Assembly (NCBI GenBank): GCA_005046945.1
Contig: SUSS01000009.1
Location: 1-64,000 of the forward strand
Length of the DNA: 64,000 nt
DNA from: Tissierella creatinini
GTDB taxonomy: Bacteria; Bacillota; Clostridia; Tissierellales; Tissierellaceae
Direction: 5' to 3'
Both the position numbers and the translations under genes were made by a program. Shown in pieces: positions 34,520 through 41,698 of this stretch. Each line of letters opens with the position of its first letter. Positions within the stretch are counted from its first letter, which is position 1. The notes beneath the pieces are model-generated. The model saw only the letters and a program-made list of their open reading frames with translations. It did not search any database and was not told where the DNA came from.

Positions 34520-35767
34520 ATGCAGCTTATTGAAGATTTAAAGTCATTAAAAGAAGTCATTTGGTATAATCCAAATTATAGGTGCTTTGATGAAGTTAAG
34601 GATGATTTGCCTGTAAGTTTGGAGGATGTTTTAGATGCAGAAGCCAGGTTAAAAAGGTTTGCTCCTTATATCAAGAAGGTGTTCCCTGAAGTAGTAGACG
34701 GAATAATAGAATCAAAAATAGATGAGATTCCAAAGATGAAAAAGAATATTGAGGAAAGCTATAATACACATATTAGTGGAAGACTATTAGTAAAGAGGGA
34801 TGATAGCCTTCCGATTGCCGGCTCTATAAAAGCTAGGGGTGGAATTTATGAAGTCCTAAAGCATGCTGAGGGATTGGCTATTGCCAATGGTCTTTTAAAG
34901 TTAGATGACAATTATGAAATTCTTGCCGATGAAAAATTGATAAAGTTTTTCTCTAACTATACTATTCAAGTGGGCAGCACCGGCAATCTTGGACTAAGCA
35001 TTGGTACCATTAGTGCCAAGGTGGGATTTAAGGTAATAGTCCATATGTCCTCAGATGCGAAGCGGTGGAAGAAGGATATGCTAAGAGGCCGGGGTGTTAC
35101 TGTAGTAGAATACCCTGAGGATTATTCCAAGGCAGTTGAAGAAGGAAGGGCTCTATCTGATAAGGATCCAAATAGCCATTTTATAGACGATGAAAATTCC
35201 AAGGATTTATTTATGGGCTATGCCGTTGGAAGTATGAGGGTTAAAAAGCAGTTAGAGGATATGGGTATACTAGTGGATGAAAAACATAAATTAGCCGTTT
35301 ATCTTCCTTGCGGTGTAGGTGGAGGTCCTGGGGGAGTTGCTTATGGACTTAAACTCATGTATGGAGATAATGTGGAATGCTACTTTGCTGAACCTACTCA
35401 TTCACCGGCAATGCTTTTAGGATTGGCTACAGGAAAGCATGATAAGATATCAGTAGAGGATATAGGATTAGACAATAAAACAGAAGCAGATGGATTGGCA
35501 GTTGGAAGGCCATCCTCCTTTGTAGGTCATATTATGGAAAAGCTTTTATCAGGCTGCTTCACAATCGAAGACGAAAAGCTATATAAATTCCTTAAGGCCC
35601 TTTATGTTGAAGAGAATATATTCCTTGAGCCTTCAGCTTTTGCGGGTTTTTTAGGACCTGTATTTACTGGAGATAAATATAAGGACGAAAACACCATTCA
35701 TATGTGCTGGGCTACTGGAGGAAGCCTTGTACCAGAAGAATCCAGAAGAGAATTTTTGAGTAGATAG
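34520..35767 (+). CDS. dsdA: D-serine ammonia-lyase (dehydratase)
   Basis: PLP enzyme of fold type II (415 aa) converting D-serine to pyruvate and ammonia. The PLP lysine lies in [12 protein letters not shown], the Ser/Gly phosphate loop is [10 protein letters not shown], and [13 protein letters not shown] and EPSAFAGF are typical of DsdA. It is slightly shorter than the E. coli enzyme (442 aa). Ribosome-binding site TAGGAGG. With the aminotransferase, dehydrogenase and reductase genes before it and opp behind them, it suggests use of D-amino acids or peptide-derived amino acids. A DsdA-like enzyme could also accept D-threonine. Confidence 0.9.
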   Translation: MQLIEDLKSLKEVIWYNPNYRCFDEVKDDLPVSLEDVLDAEARLKRFAPYIKKVFPEVVDGIIESKIDEIPKMKKNIEESYNTHISGRLLVKRDDSLPIAGSIKARGGIYEVLKHAEGLAIANGLLKLDDNYEILADEKLIKFFSNYTIQVGSTGNLGLSIGTISAKVGFKVIVHMSSDAKRWKKDMLRGRGVTVVEYPEDYSKAVEEGRALSDKDPNSHFIDDENSKDLFMGYAVGSMRVKKQLEDMGILVDEKHKLAVYLPCGVGGGPGGVAYGLKLMYGDNVECYFAEPTHSPAMLLGLATGKHDKISVEDIGLDNKTEADGLAVGRPSSFVGHIMEKLLSGCFTIEDEKLYKFLKALYVEENIFLEPSAFAGFLGPVFTGDKYKDENTIHMCWATGGSLVPEESRREFLSR

Positions 35768-35785
35768 TGAATAAGAATGAACATT

Positions 35786-35834
35786 AGGACTTTGTTAGGA
35801 GTAAGCATTTACTCTTTGCAAAGTCCTTTTTTTA
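35786..35834 (+). terminator. Intrinsic terminator after dsdA
   Basis: AGGACTTTG (35786-35794) pairs with CAAAGTCCT (35819-35827), with an inner GAGTAA/TTACTC stem, followed by seven T. Confidence 0.92.
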
Positions 35835-35951
35835 GATAACTCTATGTAAATATCCATATAATTCATTCTGTGCTTCCATTGTGGATTATATTTAAGTCCA
35901 CTTTTTTCTTTTATCTAGGCTTCGTATATATTAAATGTACCTAGGGAATAC

Positions 35952-35980
35952 GGAAGGCGCCTTCCTCTGCGGAGGAAGTA
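35952..35980 (+). promoter_or_regulatory. Hairpin burying the ribosome-binding site of the sigma gene
   Basis: CTTCCTC (35961-35967) pairs perfectly with GAGGAAG (35972-35978) around TGCG. The second arm is the Shine-Dalgarno sequence, and the ATG starts at 35980. A 14-bp perfect palindrome GGAAGGCGCCTTCC (35952-35965) shares the first arm, so the two structures exclude each other. This looks like a translational switch or RNA thermometer. Confidence 0.6.
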
Positions 35981-36552
35981 TGTACGAAGAAATCAATATA
36001 CTATTAAAGGAATCAAGAAAAGGTGATAGCTTAAGTCGAGAAAGGCTCCTAAAGAGCCTTGAGCCCCTAATTATATCTTCAATTAGGAAGTACTGTAATA
36101 GACCAAATGAATATGAAGACCTATTACAAGAAGGCAGAGTCTTAGTCTTGGAATGCTTAGACTCATATGATGAATCTAAGGGAACCCACTTCTTAGGCTA
36201 TGTAAAGCATATGCTTATGTATTATTACTTGGATAAGAACAAGAAAAAAGTATGCTTGTCTTTAAATGAGAAGATTGGGAATGATGGCGAGGAGGAAATA
36301 ATAGATTTATTAGAATCTAATGATGAGGATGTTTTGGATACCCTTATCCGATTTGAGCTAGGAAGACACGTTAAAGATTCAATTCTCAAACTAACTGATA
36401 AGCAAAGAAAGATAGTTTTTGATTTTTATATTAAAGGTAAGAAAATAGACAAAATTGCAGAAGAACTCAATATTTCTTATAGGACGGTGGTCAATATAAA
36501 AAATGCAGCACTTGGCAAGCTAAAAAAGCATCTATTAAAGGTAGAAGATTAA
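35980..36552 (+). CDS. Sigma-70-family (ECF/TcdR/UviA-like) RNA polymerase sigma factor
   Basis: Small sigma factor of 190 aa. Region 2 is at about 20-85 (YEDLLQEGRVLVLECLDSYD, HFLGYVKHMLMYYYLDKN) and region 4 at about 130-185 (LTDKQRKIVFDFYIKGKKID, IAEELNISYRTVVNIKNAAL). It lacks regions 1 and 3.0. An in-frame ATG at 35935 exists, but GGAGGA precedes the ATG at 35980. It is 13 nt from an amidase gene, an arrangement like sigma-controlled phage or bacteriocin release genes (TcdR, UviA, Xpf). No anti-sigma gene is adjacent. Confidence 0.8.
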   Translation: MYEEINILLKESRKGDSLSRERLLKSLEPLIISSIRKYCNRPNEYEDLLQEGRVLVLECLDSYDESKGTHFLGYVKHMLMYYYLDKNKKKVCLSLNEKIGNDGEEEIIDLLESNDEDVLDTLIRFELGRHVKDSILKLTDKQRKIVFDFYIKGKKIDKIAEELNISYRTVVNIKNAALGKLKKHLLKVED

Positions 36553-36565
36553 AGCTGGAGGTAAT

Positions 36566-37039
36566 ATGAAGATAAATAAGAAACTTATTCAATACAACTA
36601 TTCATCAAGATATAACACAAAGATTAAATATATAGTAATCCATGATACGGGAAATACTAGAAAGGGGGCAGGTGCACATAATCATTATCTCTACTTTGGG
36701 GGTGGAAATAGAAATGCTTCAGCTCACTATATCATAGATGAAAAAGAGGTAATTCAGTTAGTTGAAGATAATGATTCTTCATGGCACTGTGGGGATGGAA
36801 AAGGTGTCTTTGGAATTACTAATCTAAACTCTATAGGACTAGAGATATGCATAAATGAGGATGGAAACTTTGCTAAAGCACAGGAGAATGCTATAGACTT
36901 AATCAGGTATCTGATGGATAAGCATAATATACCTAAAGAAAATGTGGTGAGGCATTTTGAGGCTTCAAGAAAAATATGCCCAAGGAGTTTGAGCGATGTC
37001 GGCTGGAGAAAATGGACCTTGTTTTATGATAGGATTTAG
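36566..37039 (+). CDS. N-acetylmuramoyl-L-alanine amidase (endolysin-like, Amidase_2)
   Basis: Zinc amidase of 157 aa that cuts the peptide from muramic acid. Ligands and family words are IVIHDTGN (His), NASAHYIIDEKEVIQLV, NSIGLEICINEDG, and VVRHFEASRKICPRSL (His and Cys). There is no signal peptide and no wall-binding domain, as in compact phage endolysins such as T7 lysozyme, so a holin or cell lysis would be needed for access. No holin is beside it. It is translated with the sigma gene 13 nt upstream. Confidence 0.88.
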   Translation: MKINKKLIQYNYSSRYNTKIKYIVIHDTGNTRKGAGAHNHYLYFGGGNRNASAHYIIDEKEVIQLVEDNDSSWHCGDGKGVFGITNLNSIGLEICINEDGNFAKAQENAIDLIRYLMDKHNIPKENVVRHFEASRKICPRSLSDVGWRKWTLFYDRI

Positions 37040-37048
37040 GTAAAGAAT

Positions 37049-37084
37049 AAAGAGGTTGGAGATAATTGTATTTCCAATCTCTTT
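37049..37084 (+). terminator. Intrinsic terminator (short T-run)
   Basis: AAAGAGGTTGGA (37049-37060) pairs with TCCAATCTCTTT (37073-37084) over 12 bp with one G-T; GTCTTTG follows. Confidence 0.7.
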
Positions 37085-37091
37085 GTCTTTG

Positions 37092-37246
37092 ATTATGCTA
37101 GGGGATTATTATATAATGAGGTGGAGAGGTCTTAGTGGTCTATCTATCACCTCATTTCAGTGGTGTGATGAAATTGCTATGCAATTTCTTCTGATACTTA
37201 AATGAGGTGGAGAAACTACAAGCAGTTTAATCTATGCTTAAAATTT
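37092..37246 (+). ncRNA. Dispersed structured element, copy D with a second 3' module
   Basis: The outer stem ATGAGGTG (37116-37123)/CACCTCAT (37148-37155) encloses a short variable hairpin; P1 is missing. P3 is GAAATTG (37170-37176)/CAATTTC (37182-37188) with loop CTATG, then GATACTTAAAT. Directly after, another ATGAGGTG (37202-37209) and a second P3-like hairpin GAAACT/AGTTT with loop around CAAG and tail ATGCTTAAAA repeat the 3' half in the style of copy E. The unit ends about 20 nt before the phosphorylase start codon. Confidence 0.58.
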
Positions 37247-37263
37247 TAGGAGTTGATATTATT

Positions 37264-38091
37264 ATGGAAGAATTTAACTATGGATATTTTAAGAAAAGTG
37301 CAGACTATATACAATCTAAAATAGGATATAAGGTGGATTTAGCTTTAATTTTAGGGTCTTGTCTTGGTAGCCTTGCTGAGGAAATAGAAAATCCAATAGT
37401 CATAGACTATAAGGATATTCCAAACTTCCTTATATCTACGGTAGAGTCCCATGCCGGAAAGCTCATCATTGGAGATTTACATGGGAAAAAGGTAGTCTGT
37501 ATGTCGGGAAGATTCCACTATTATGAAGGTTATGATTTTGAGCAGCTTGTAATACCAATAAGGGTATTCAAACTGCTAGGCGTTGAAACTGTAATACTTA
37601 CCAATGCTGCCGGGGCTGTAAATACTTCATTTAAGCCCGAAGACATTATGATAATAAATGACCATATAAAGCTAATGGGAGCCAGTCCTTTAAGAGGACC
37701 TAACCTTGAAGAGTTCGGACCTAGATTTAACGATATGTCCAAGGTTTATGACAGGAATCTTATCTTTATAGCAAAGAAAAGTGCCGAGAAAATAAGCTTA
37801 GATATAAAGGAAGGAGTCTACTATTTCTGTCCGGGACCACAATTCGAAACTCCTGCAGAAATCAGGGCCATCAGAATTCTTGGAGGGGATGCGGTTGGCA
37901 TGTCCACCGTAACAGAAGCCATAACAGCCAGCCACTGTGGAATCAAGGTTTTAGGGCTTTCCCTAATTACAAATATGGCTGCAGGGATTTTAGACCAAGC
38001 TATCACTGCTGATGAGGTAGATGAAACCGCTACTAAGTCGGCAATGAGATTTAAGGAGTTATTGAGGGAAGTCCTAAAGGAAATAGACTAA
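37264..38091 (+). CDS. punA: Purine nucleoside phosphorylase, trimeric (PNP-I/PunA) type
   Basis: Cytoplasmic phosphorolysis of inosine or guanosine (or methylthioinosine) to base and sugar 1-phosphate; 275 aa. Family words: LILGSCLGSLAEEI (phosphate loop; GSGLG is usual, here GSCLG), SGRFHYYEGY, LTNAAGAVN, GPQFETPAEI, GMSTVTEAI and LITNMAAG with the purine-binding Asn. TAGGAG at 37247-37252 favours the ATG at 37264 over one at 37234, which lies inside the repeated element. It heads a unit with a deaminase and an MtnA-type isomerase. The window also holds a DeoD of the other structural family. Confidence 0.9.
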   Translation: MEEFNYGYFKKSADYIQSKIGYKVDLALILGSCLGSLAEEIENPIVIDYKDIPNFLISTVESHAGKLIIGDLHGKKVVCMSGRFHYYEGYDFEQLVIPIRVFKLLGVETVILTNAAGAVNTSFKPEDIMIINDHIKLMGASPLRGPNLEEFGPRFNDMSKVYDRNLIFIAKKSAEKISLDIKEGVYYFCPGPQFETPAEIRAIRILGGDAVGMSTVTEAITASHCGIKVLGLSLITNMAAGILDQAITADEVDETATKSAMRFKELLREVLKEID

Positions 38092-38110
38092 AATTTGAGG
38101 AGAGAAATAT

Positions 38111-39400
38111 ATGTTATTTAAGAATATAAGCTTAGTGGATGAAAATTTTAATATAAAGAAAAATATGAACCTAGTAACGGTCGATGAGGTAATTACTTAT
38201 ATAGGAAGTGAAGTGCCTCAGGAATATAATGGGGAGGTATATGATGGGAATAATAAGGTAATTCTTCCCGGCTTTTATAATACCCACTGTCATATCCCTA
38301 TGACTCTCTTAAGAGGCTATGGTGAAGGGCTTCCCCTTCAGAGATGGCTCTTTGAAAAGGTCTTTCCCTTTGAAGCAAGACTAAGCGGTGAGGACTGTTA
38401 TTGGGGAACTATGCATGGAGCTATTGAGTTGATTAAGAGTGGAGTAGCTTCCTTTACAGATATGTATTTTTTCATCGAGGACATTATTAGAGCGGTAGAA
38501 GAAAGCGGGCTTAAGGGAAATATATCCCACGGCTCAACTTTCAATCCAGATATACCTGATTTTTATGATTTAAAGGCATACCAAGATCCATATAGGCTTT
38601 TAAAGATATATAATACAAAGGCTAGTGGAAGAATTAAGATAGATGCTTCTCTTCATGCAGAATATACTTCTAATGAGGCCTTTGTTCGACAAGTAGCTGA
38701 ATTTGCTAAAGAGAATAATTTAATAATCCATACTCACGTTTCTGAAACCCTGAAGGAGCATGAGGAATGCAAACAGAGACATGGGCTTACTCCTTTTGCC
38801 TATTTAAATAAATGTGGGCTTTTGGATCAACCCGTAGTTGCAGCCCATTGTGTATGGATTGAAGGGGAAGATTTCGATATTATGAAGGAGAAAAATGTTA
38901 CCTCTGTACACAATATATCCAGCAATATGAAGCTGGGCAGCGGGTTTGCACCTATAAGAGAGATGTTGGATAAGGGCATCAGGGTAGGGCTGGGAACGGA
39001 CGGGGCATCATCCAATAACAATCTGAATTTCATGGAGGAAATTCATCTGGCTTCCATAATAAACAAGGGTGTAAATAGAGATCCGGAATTCTTACAACCT
39101 TCTCAAATTCTAAGAATGGCAACCGAAAATGGGGCTATTTCTCAAGGAAGATTTGATGCAGGAAAGATTAGGGTTGGTTATAAGGCGGATTTAATAGTTA
39201 TAGATATGGATAAGCCTCATTTACAACCGGTATTTGATGTGCTTGCAAATCTAGTATATTCTGCTCAATCAGAGGACATTTGCCTTTCTATGATAGACGG
39301 AAAGCTTGTCTATAAGGATGGGGAAGTGCTTAATATTGATGTTGAAAGGACAGTATTTGAGTCCAATAGGATAAAGGACAGAATACTGTCTGAAATTTAG
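38111..39400 (+). CDS. mtaD: Amidohydrolase: MTA/SAH (adenosine-type) deaminase
   Basis: Metal-dependent deaminase (429 aa) of the TrzN/SsnA/MtaD group. Metal ligands: NTHCHIPMTLLRG (HxH), HTHVSETLKEH, AAHCVWIEG and GTDGASSNNNLN. The family removes the 6-amino group of methylthioadenosine, S-adenosylhomocysteine, adenosine or 5'-deoxyadenosine. Its position between a PNP and an MtnA homologue supports the MTA or 5'-deoxyadenosine role. It starts 19 nt after punA with TGAGGAGAG. Confidence 0.85.
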   Translation: MLFKNISLVDENFNIKKNMNLVTVDEVITYIGSEVPQEYNGEVYDGNNKVILPGFYNTHCHIPMTLLRGYGEGLPLQRWLFEKVFPFEARLSGEDCYWGTMHGAIELIKSGVASFTDMYFFIEDIIRAVEESGLKGNISHGSTFNPDIPDFYDLKAYQDPYRLLKIYNTKASGRIKIDASLHAEYTSNEAFVRQVAEFAKENNLIIHTHVSETLKEHEECKQRHGLTPFAYLNKCGLLDQPVVAAHCVWIEGEDFDIMKEKNVTSVHNISSNMKLGSGFAPIREMLDKGIRVGLGTDGASSNNNLNFMEEIHLASIINKGVNRDPEFLQPSQILRMATENGAISQGRFDAGKIRVGYKADLIVIDMDKPHLQPVFDVLANLVYSAQSEDICLSMIDGKLVYKDGEVLNIDVERTVFESNRIKDRILSEI

Positions 39401-39423
39401 TCCTTTTGTTAGGGGGAAATGAA

Positions 39424-40470
39424 ATGATCAGACATGATGAAGATTTAGCCTTTATGTTAAGGTATGAAAATGTAGCTTGGTATGAGGCTGGAGGGGTTAA
39501 GATTTTGGATAGAAGGATTTATCCTAGTCGAGTAGAGTTTGTGACCTGTAAATCCCATGAAGAAGTTGCAAATGCCATAAGGGATATGGTTACTCAAAGT
39601 GCAGGACCCTATACTGCGGCTGGAATGGGTATGGCTTTAGCCGCTTATGAATGTAGGAATTTTAAAGAGGAAGATATGATTTCCTACTTGGAAACCGCTG
39701 CTTATACCTTGTCCCATGCCAGACCTACTACGGCAAAGAGAATGGCTCTTGTGACTGAAGGCTGCTTAAAGGCTGCAAGGGCAGCAATGGCAGAGGGTAA
39801 GCCATTAGATGAAGCTATTTTTAAGAGAACTATAGATTCTCTCAATAGAAGATATTCCACTATGGAGATAGTTGGTGAAAATCTGGTGGATTTATTTCCC
39901 CACAAGGCTAATATAATGACTCAATGCTTTGGGGAAACCATTGTTGGGATGATGTTAAGAGTAGCAAGGAAACGCAATAAGGACATAAAATTGTTTGTTC
40001 CTGAAACTAGGCCATATTTTCAAGGGGCTAGGCTTACTGCAAGTGTAGCTTGTGATATGGGCTTCGATACCACAGTAATTACGGATAATATGCCTGCTTT
40101 TGTTATGGCTAATAAGAAAATTGACTTGTTCACATCTGCTGCAGATGTTATATGTATGGATGGCAATGTTGTAAACAAGGTGGGAACCTACCAAATAGCT
40201 ATATTAGCCAAATATCATGAAATTCCATATTACGTAACTGGAATTCCTGATTATACAAGAATTGATTCAGTAACTATAGAAGAAAGGGATCCTAAAGAGG
40301 TAATAGAAATAAGAGGAGTAAGAAATACCTTAGATGGTGTAAAAGGCTATTATCCATCTTTCGATATAACTCCTCCTCATTTAGTAAGCGGGGTAGTAAC
40401 TGATAAGGGAATTTTTGTACCTTATGATCTCCAAAGATATTTTTCAACTGAAGTTAAGGATTTTTATTAA
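39424..40470 (+). CDS. mtnA: MtnA-type sugar-phosphate isomerase (eIF-2B-like)
   Basis: Probable aldose-ketose isomerase of methylthioribose 1-phosphate or 5-deoxyribose 1-phosphate (348 aa). The catalytic Cys lies in NIMTQCFGETIVG and the catalytic Asp in TSAADVICMDGNVVNKVGTY. The substrate loop RIYPSRVEFVTCKSHEEVA resembles the usual LDQ(T)LLP region only loosely, and R is replaced after the Asp (GADR is usual), so the exact substrate may differ. An in-frame TTG at 39406 precedes AGGGGG; the ATG at 39424 is the start. Third gene of the unit. Confidence 0.8.
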   Translation: MIRHDEDLAFMLRYENVAWYEAGGVKILDRRIYPSRVEFVTCKSHEEVANAIRDMVTQSAGPYTAAGMGMALAAYECRNFKEEDMISYLETAAYTLSHARPTTAKRMALVTEGCLKAARAAMAEGKPLDEAIFKRTIDSLNRRYSTMEIVGENLVDLFPHKANIMTQCFGETIVGMMLRVARKRNKDIKLFVPETRPYFQGARLTASVACDMGFDTTVITDNMPAFVMANKKIDLFTSAADVICMDGNVVNKVGTYQIAILAKYHEIPYYVTGIPDYTRIDSVTIEERDPKEVIEIRGVRNTLDGVKGYYPSFDITPPHLVSGVVTDKGIFVPYDLQRYFSTEVKDFY

Positions 40471-40479
40471 TCAATTCAA

Positions 40480-41277
40480 CTATTTATTAACCATTCCCAT
40501 TCCTCTGGATATGATTTCAGACTTCCTGCTGCTCTTAAAGGATTCATAATAACTAGCTACTTCCTTTACAATAGAAGTGTCATATGAGTTGGCTTTTAGT
40601 TCTTTTTCATATTCTTTTAGAAGGGCATAGAACCTATTATCTGCCGATTTTTCTGTTGCCACTCCCTGATCCAAATATCTTGTTGCTAATTCAGATTTAG
40701 AAAAGGCTCCGGATGCATATTCGGCATAGGCTTTGCTAACTAGGCTGCTTAAGGTGTTTTCAAACTCTGCTTGTAATGCCATAAACTTTTTATTGTACCT
40801 TTCGGTAATAGATATTTTACTTTCCTTAATTGGTTCAACTACTGGTGATACATCAGGTGCTTTCTCAATAACCTGCGTATTTCCAGTAGAAGGCTTGTTA
40901 TCTGAAGCAGGTTTATTATCTGAAGCAGGCTTATTATCCCCAGGAGGATTGTCTACTACAAAAGGAGGAGCATTATCAGTAGAAGGCTTGCTATCTACAG
41001 CTGGACTATTATCTGTAGAAGTATCTACAGTAGGATTGTTATCTACTGGAGTTTTTTCTGTAGCTTCACCCTCTTCTAAGATCTTTTCTAAGGGATTTTC
41101 ACCTATGGTAGGTGGATTTTTTTCAGCATTATCATCAATTGCGGTTCTTGTAGTGGTTTTTCTGTAAATATCAAATAAACTTAATGCAAATTTGATCCTA
41201 TCAAAATTTATGCTTATTAAGAGAATCATTATTAAAGCCAAAACTACAAGTATATATTTAAAACCTTTATTTTTCAT
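40480..41277 (-). CDS. Membrane-anchored hypothetical protein with Asn/Pro/Ser repeats
   Basis: A 265-aa protein of unknown function. One N-terminal membrane anchor (about 8-25) is followed by a low-complexity stretch (about 45-150) with tandem DNKPASDNKPAS units rich in D, N, P, S and T. A helical, charged C-terminal domain (about 155-265; ITERYNKKFMALQAEFENTL) may form a coiled coil. The repeat region is probably an extracellular stalk. No enzyme motif is visible. It ends 9 nt from the convergent mtnA-like gene. A minus-strand copy of the dispersed element lies in its leader. Confidence 0.75.
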   Translation of the reverse strand: MKNKGFKYILVVLALIMILLISINFDRIKFALSLFDIYRKTTTRTAIDDNAEKNPPTIGENPLEKILEEGEATEKTPVDNNPTVDTSTDNSPAVDSKPSTDNAPPFVVDNPPGDNKPASDNKPASDNKPSTGNTQVIEKAPDVSPVVEPIKESKISITERYNKKFMALQAEFENTLSSLVSKAYAEYASGAFSKSELATRYLDQGVATEKSADNRFYALLKEYEKELKANSYDTSIVKEVASYYESFKSSRKSEIISRGMGMVNK

Positions 41278-41298
41278 AACTCACCTCTTAAGAATTTA

Positions 41299-41345
41299 TT
41301 TAAGCATCGTAAGCAATAGCAATTATATGGTAATTGCCTCATACC
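41299..41345 (-). ncRNA. Dispersed structured element, copy F (3' module only)
   Basis: On the minus strand, GCAATTA pairs with TAATTGC (41337-41331/41325-41319, 7 bp, loop CCATA), followed by TATTGCTTACGATGCTTAAAT. The stem length, loop size and GATGCTTAAA tail match P3 of the other copies. It ends about 22 nt before the start of the minus-strand hypothetical gene, so the orientation rule holds on this strand too. Confidence 0.5.
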
Positions 41346-41495
41346 TATTATAACATTATAATATGGCAATAAGCTATACATATCACCAATTTTAACAATG
41401 TTGAGATTGTTAATAGCCATTAGTAATATTCATAAGAATATTTGTAAAAATGAATAAAGCCTGAATTAAAATTGCATTAAACTGATAAAATTAAC

Positions 41496-41522
41496 TTGAA
41501 AAGTCTAAAAGATTGATATAAT
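41496..41522 (+). promoter_or_regulatory. Probable pyc promoter
   Basis: TTGAAA (41496-41501), 15-nt spacer, TATAAT (41517-41522). The spacer is short, but a CTTGAA reading gives 16. A leader of about 170 nt would carry the structured element at 41556. Confidence 0.5.
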
Positions 41523-41555
41523 ATATATATTTATATAACAATGTGTAAATTTATG

Positions 41556-41676
41556 TCATACAATTACAAGAACTAATCCATTGTAATAAATTGTTGGTTG
41601 TTGTAATTGTATGATTTATGGTTGAAGTTGAAACAAGGGTGTGAAGAAATTGATATGCAATTTCAACCGACACTTA
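41556..41676 (+). ncRNA. Dispersed structured element, divergent copy C in pyc leader
   Basis: A long 5' stem, TCATACAATTACAA (41556-41569) with TTGTAATTGTATGA (41601-41614), is 14 bp perfect and continues as AACTAA/TTGGTT. It replaces the GAGG part of other copies. The 3' module is conserved: GAAATTG (41646-41652)/CAATTTC (41658-41664), loop ATATG, then CGACACTTAAAA. GGTTG (41620-41624) can also pair with CAACC (41664-41668). It ends about 23 nt before the pyc start codon. Confidence 0.55.
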
Positions 41677-41698
41677 AAAAGCGGAAGGAGTAGATAAG

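Noticed and set aside
35935..35979. Upstream start of the sigma factor gene at 35935
   Set aside because: It has only a weak ribosome-binding site, and the added residues translate the hairpin region; GGAGGA before 35980 is much better.
36566..37039. Prophage region around the amidase
   Set aside because: No integrase, capsid, tail, terminase or holin genes are present in the flanks; metabolic genes lie on both sides.
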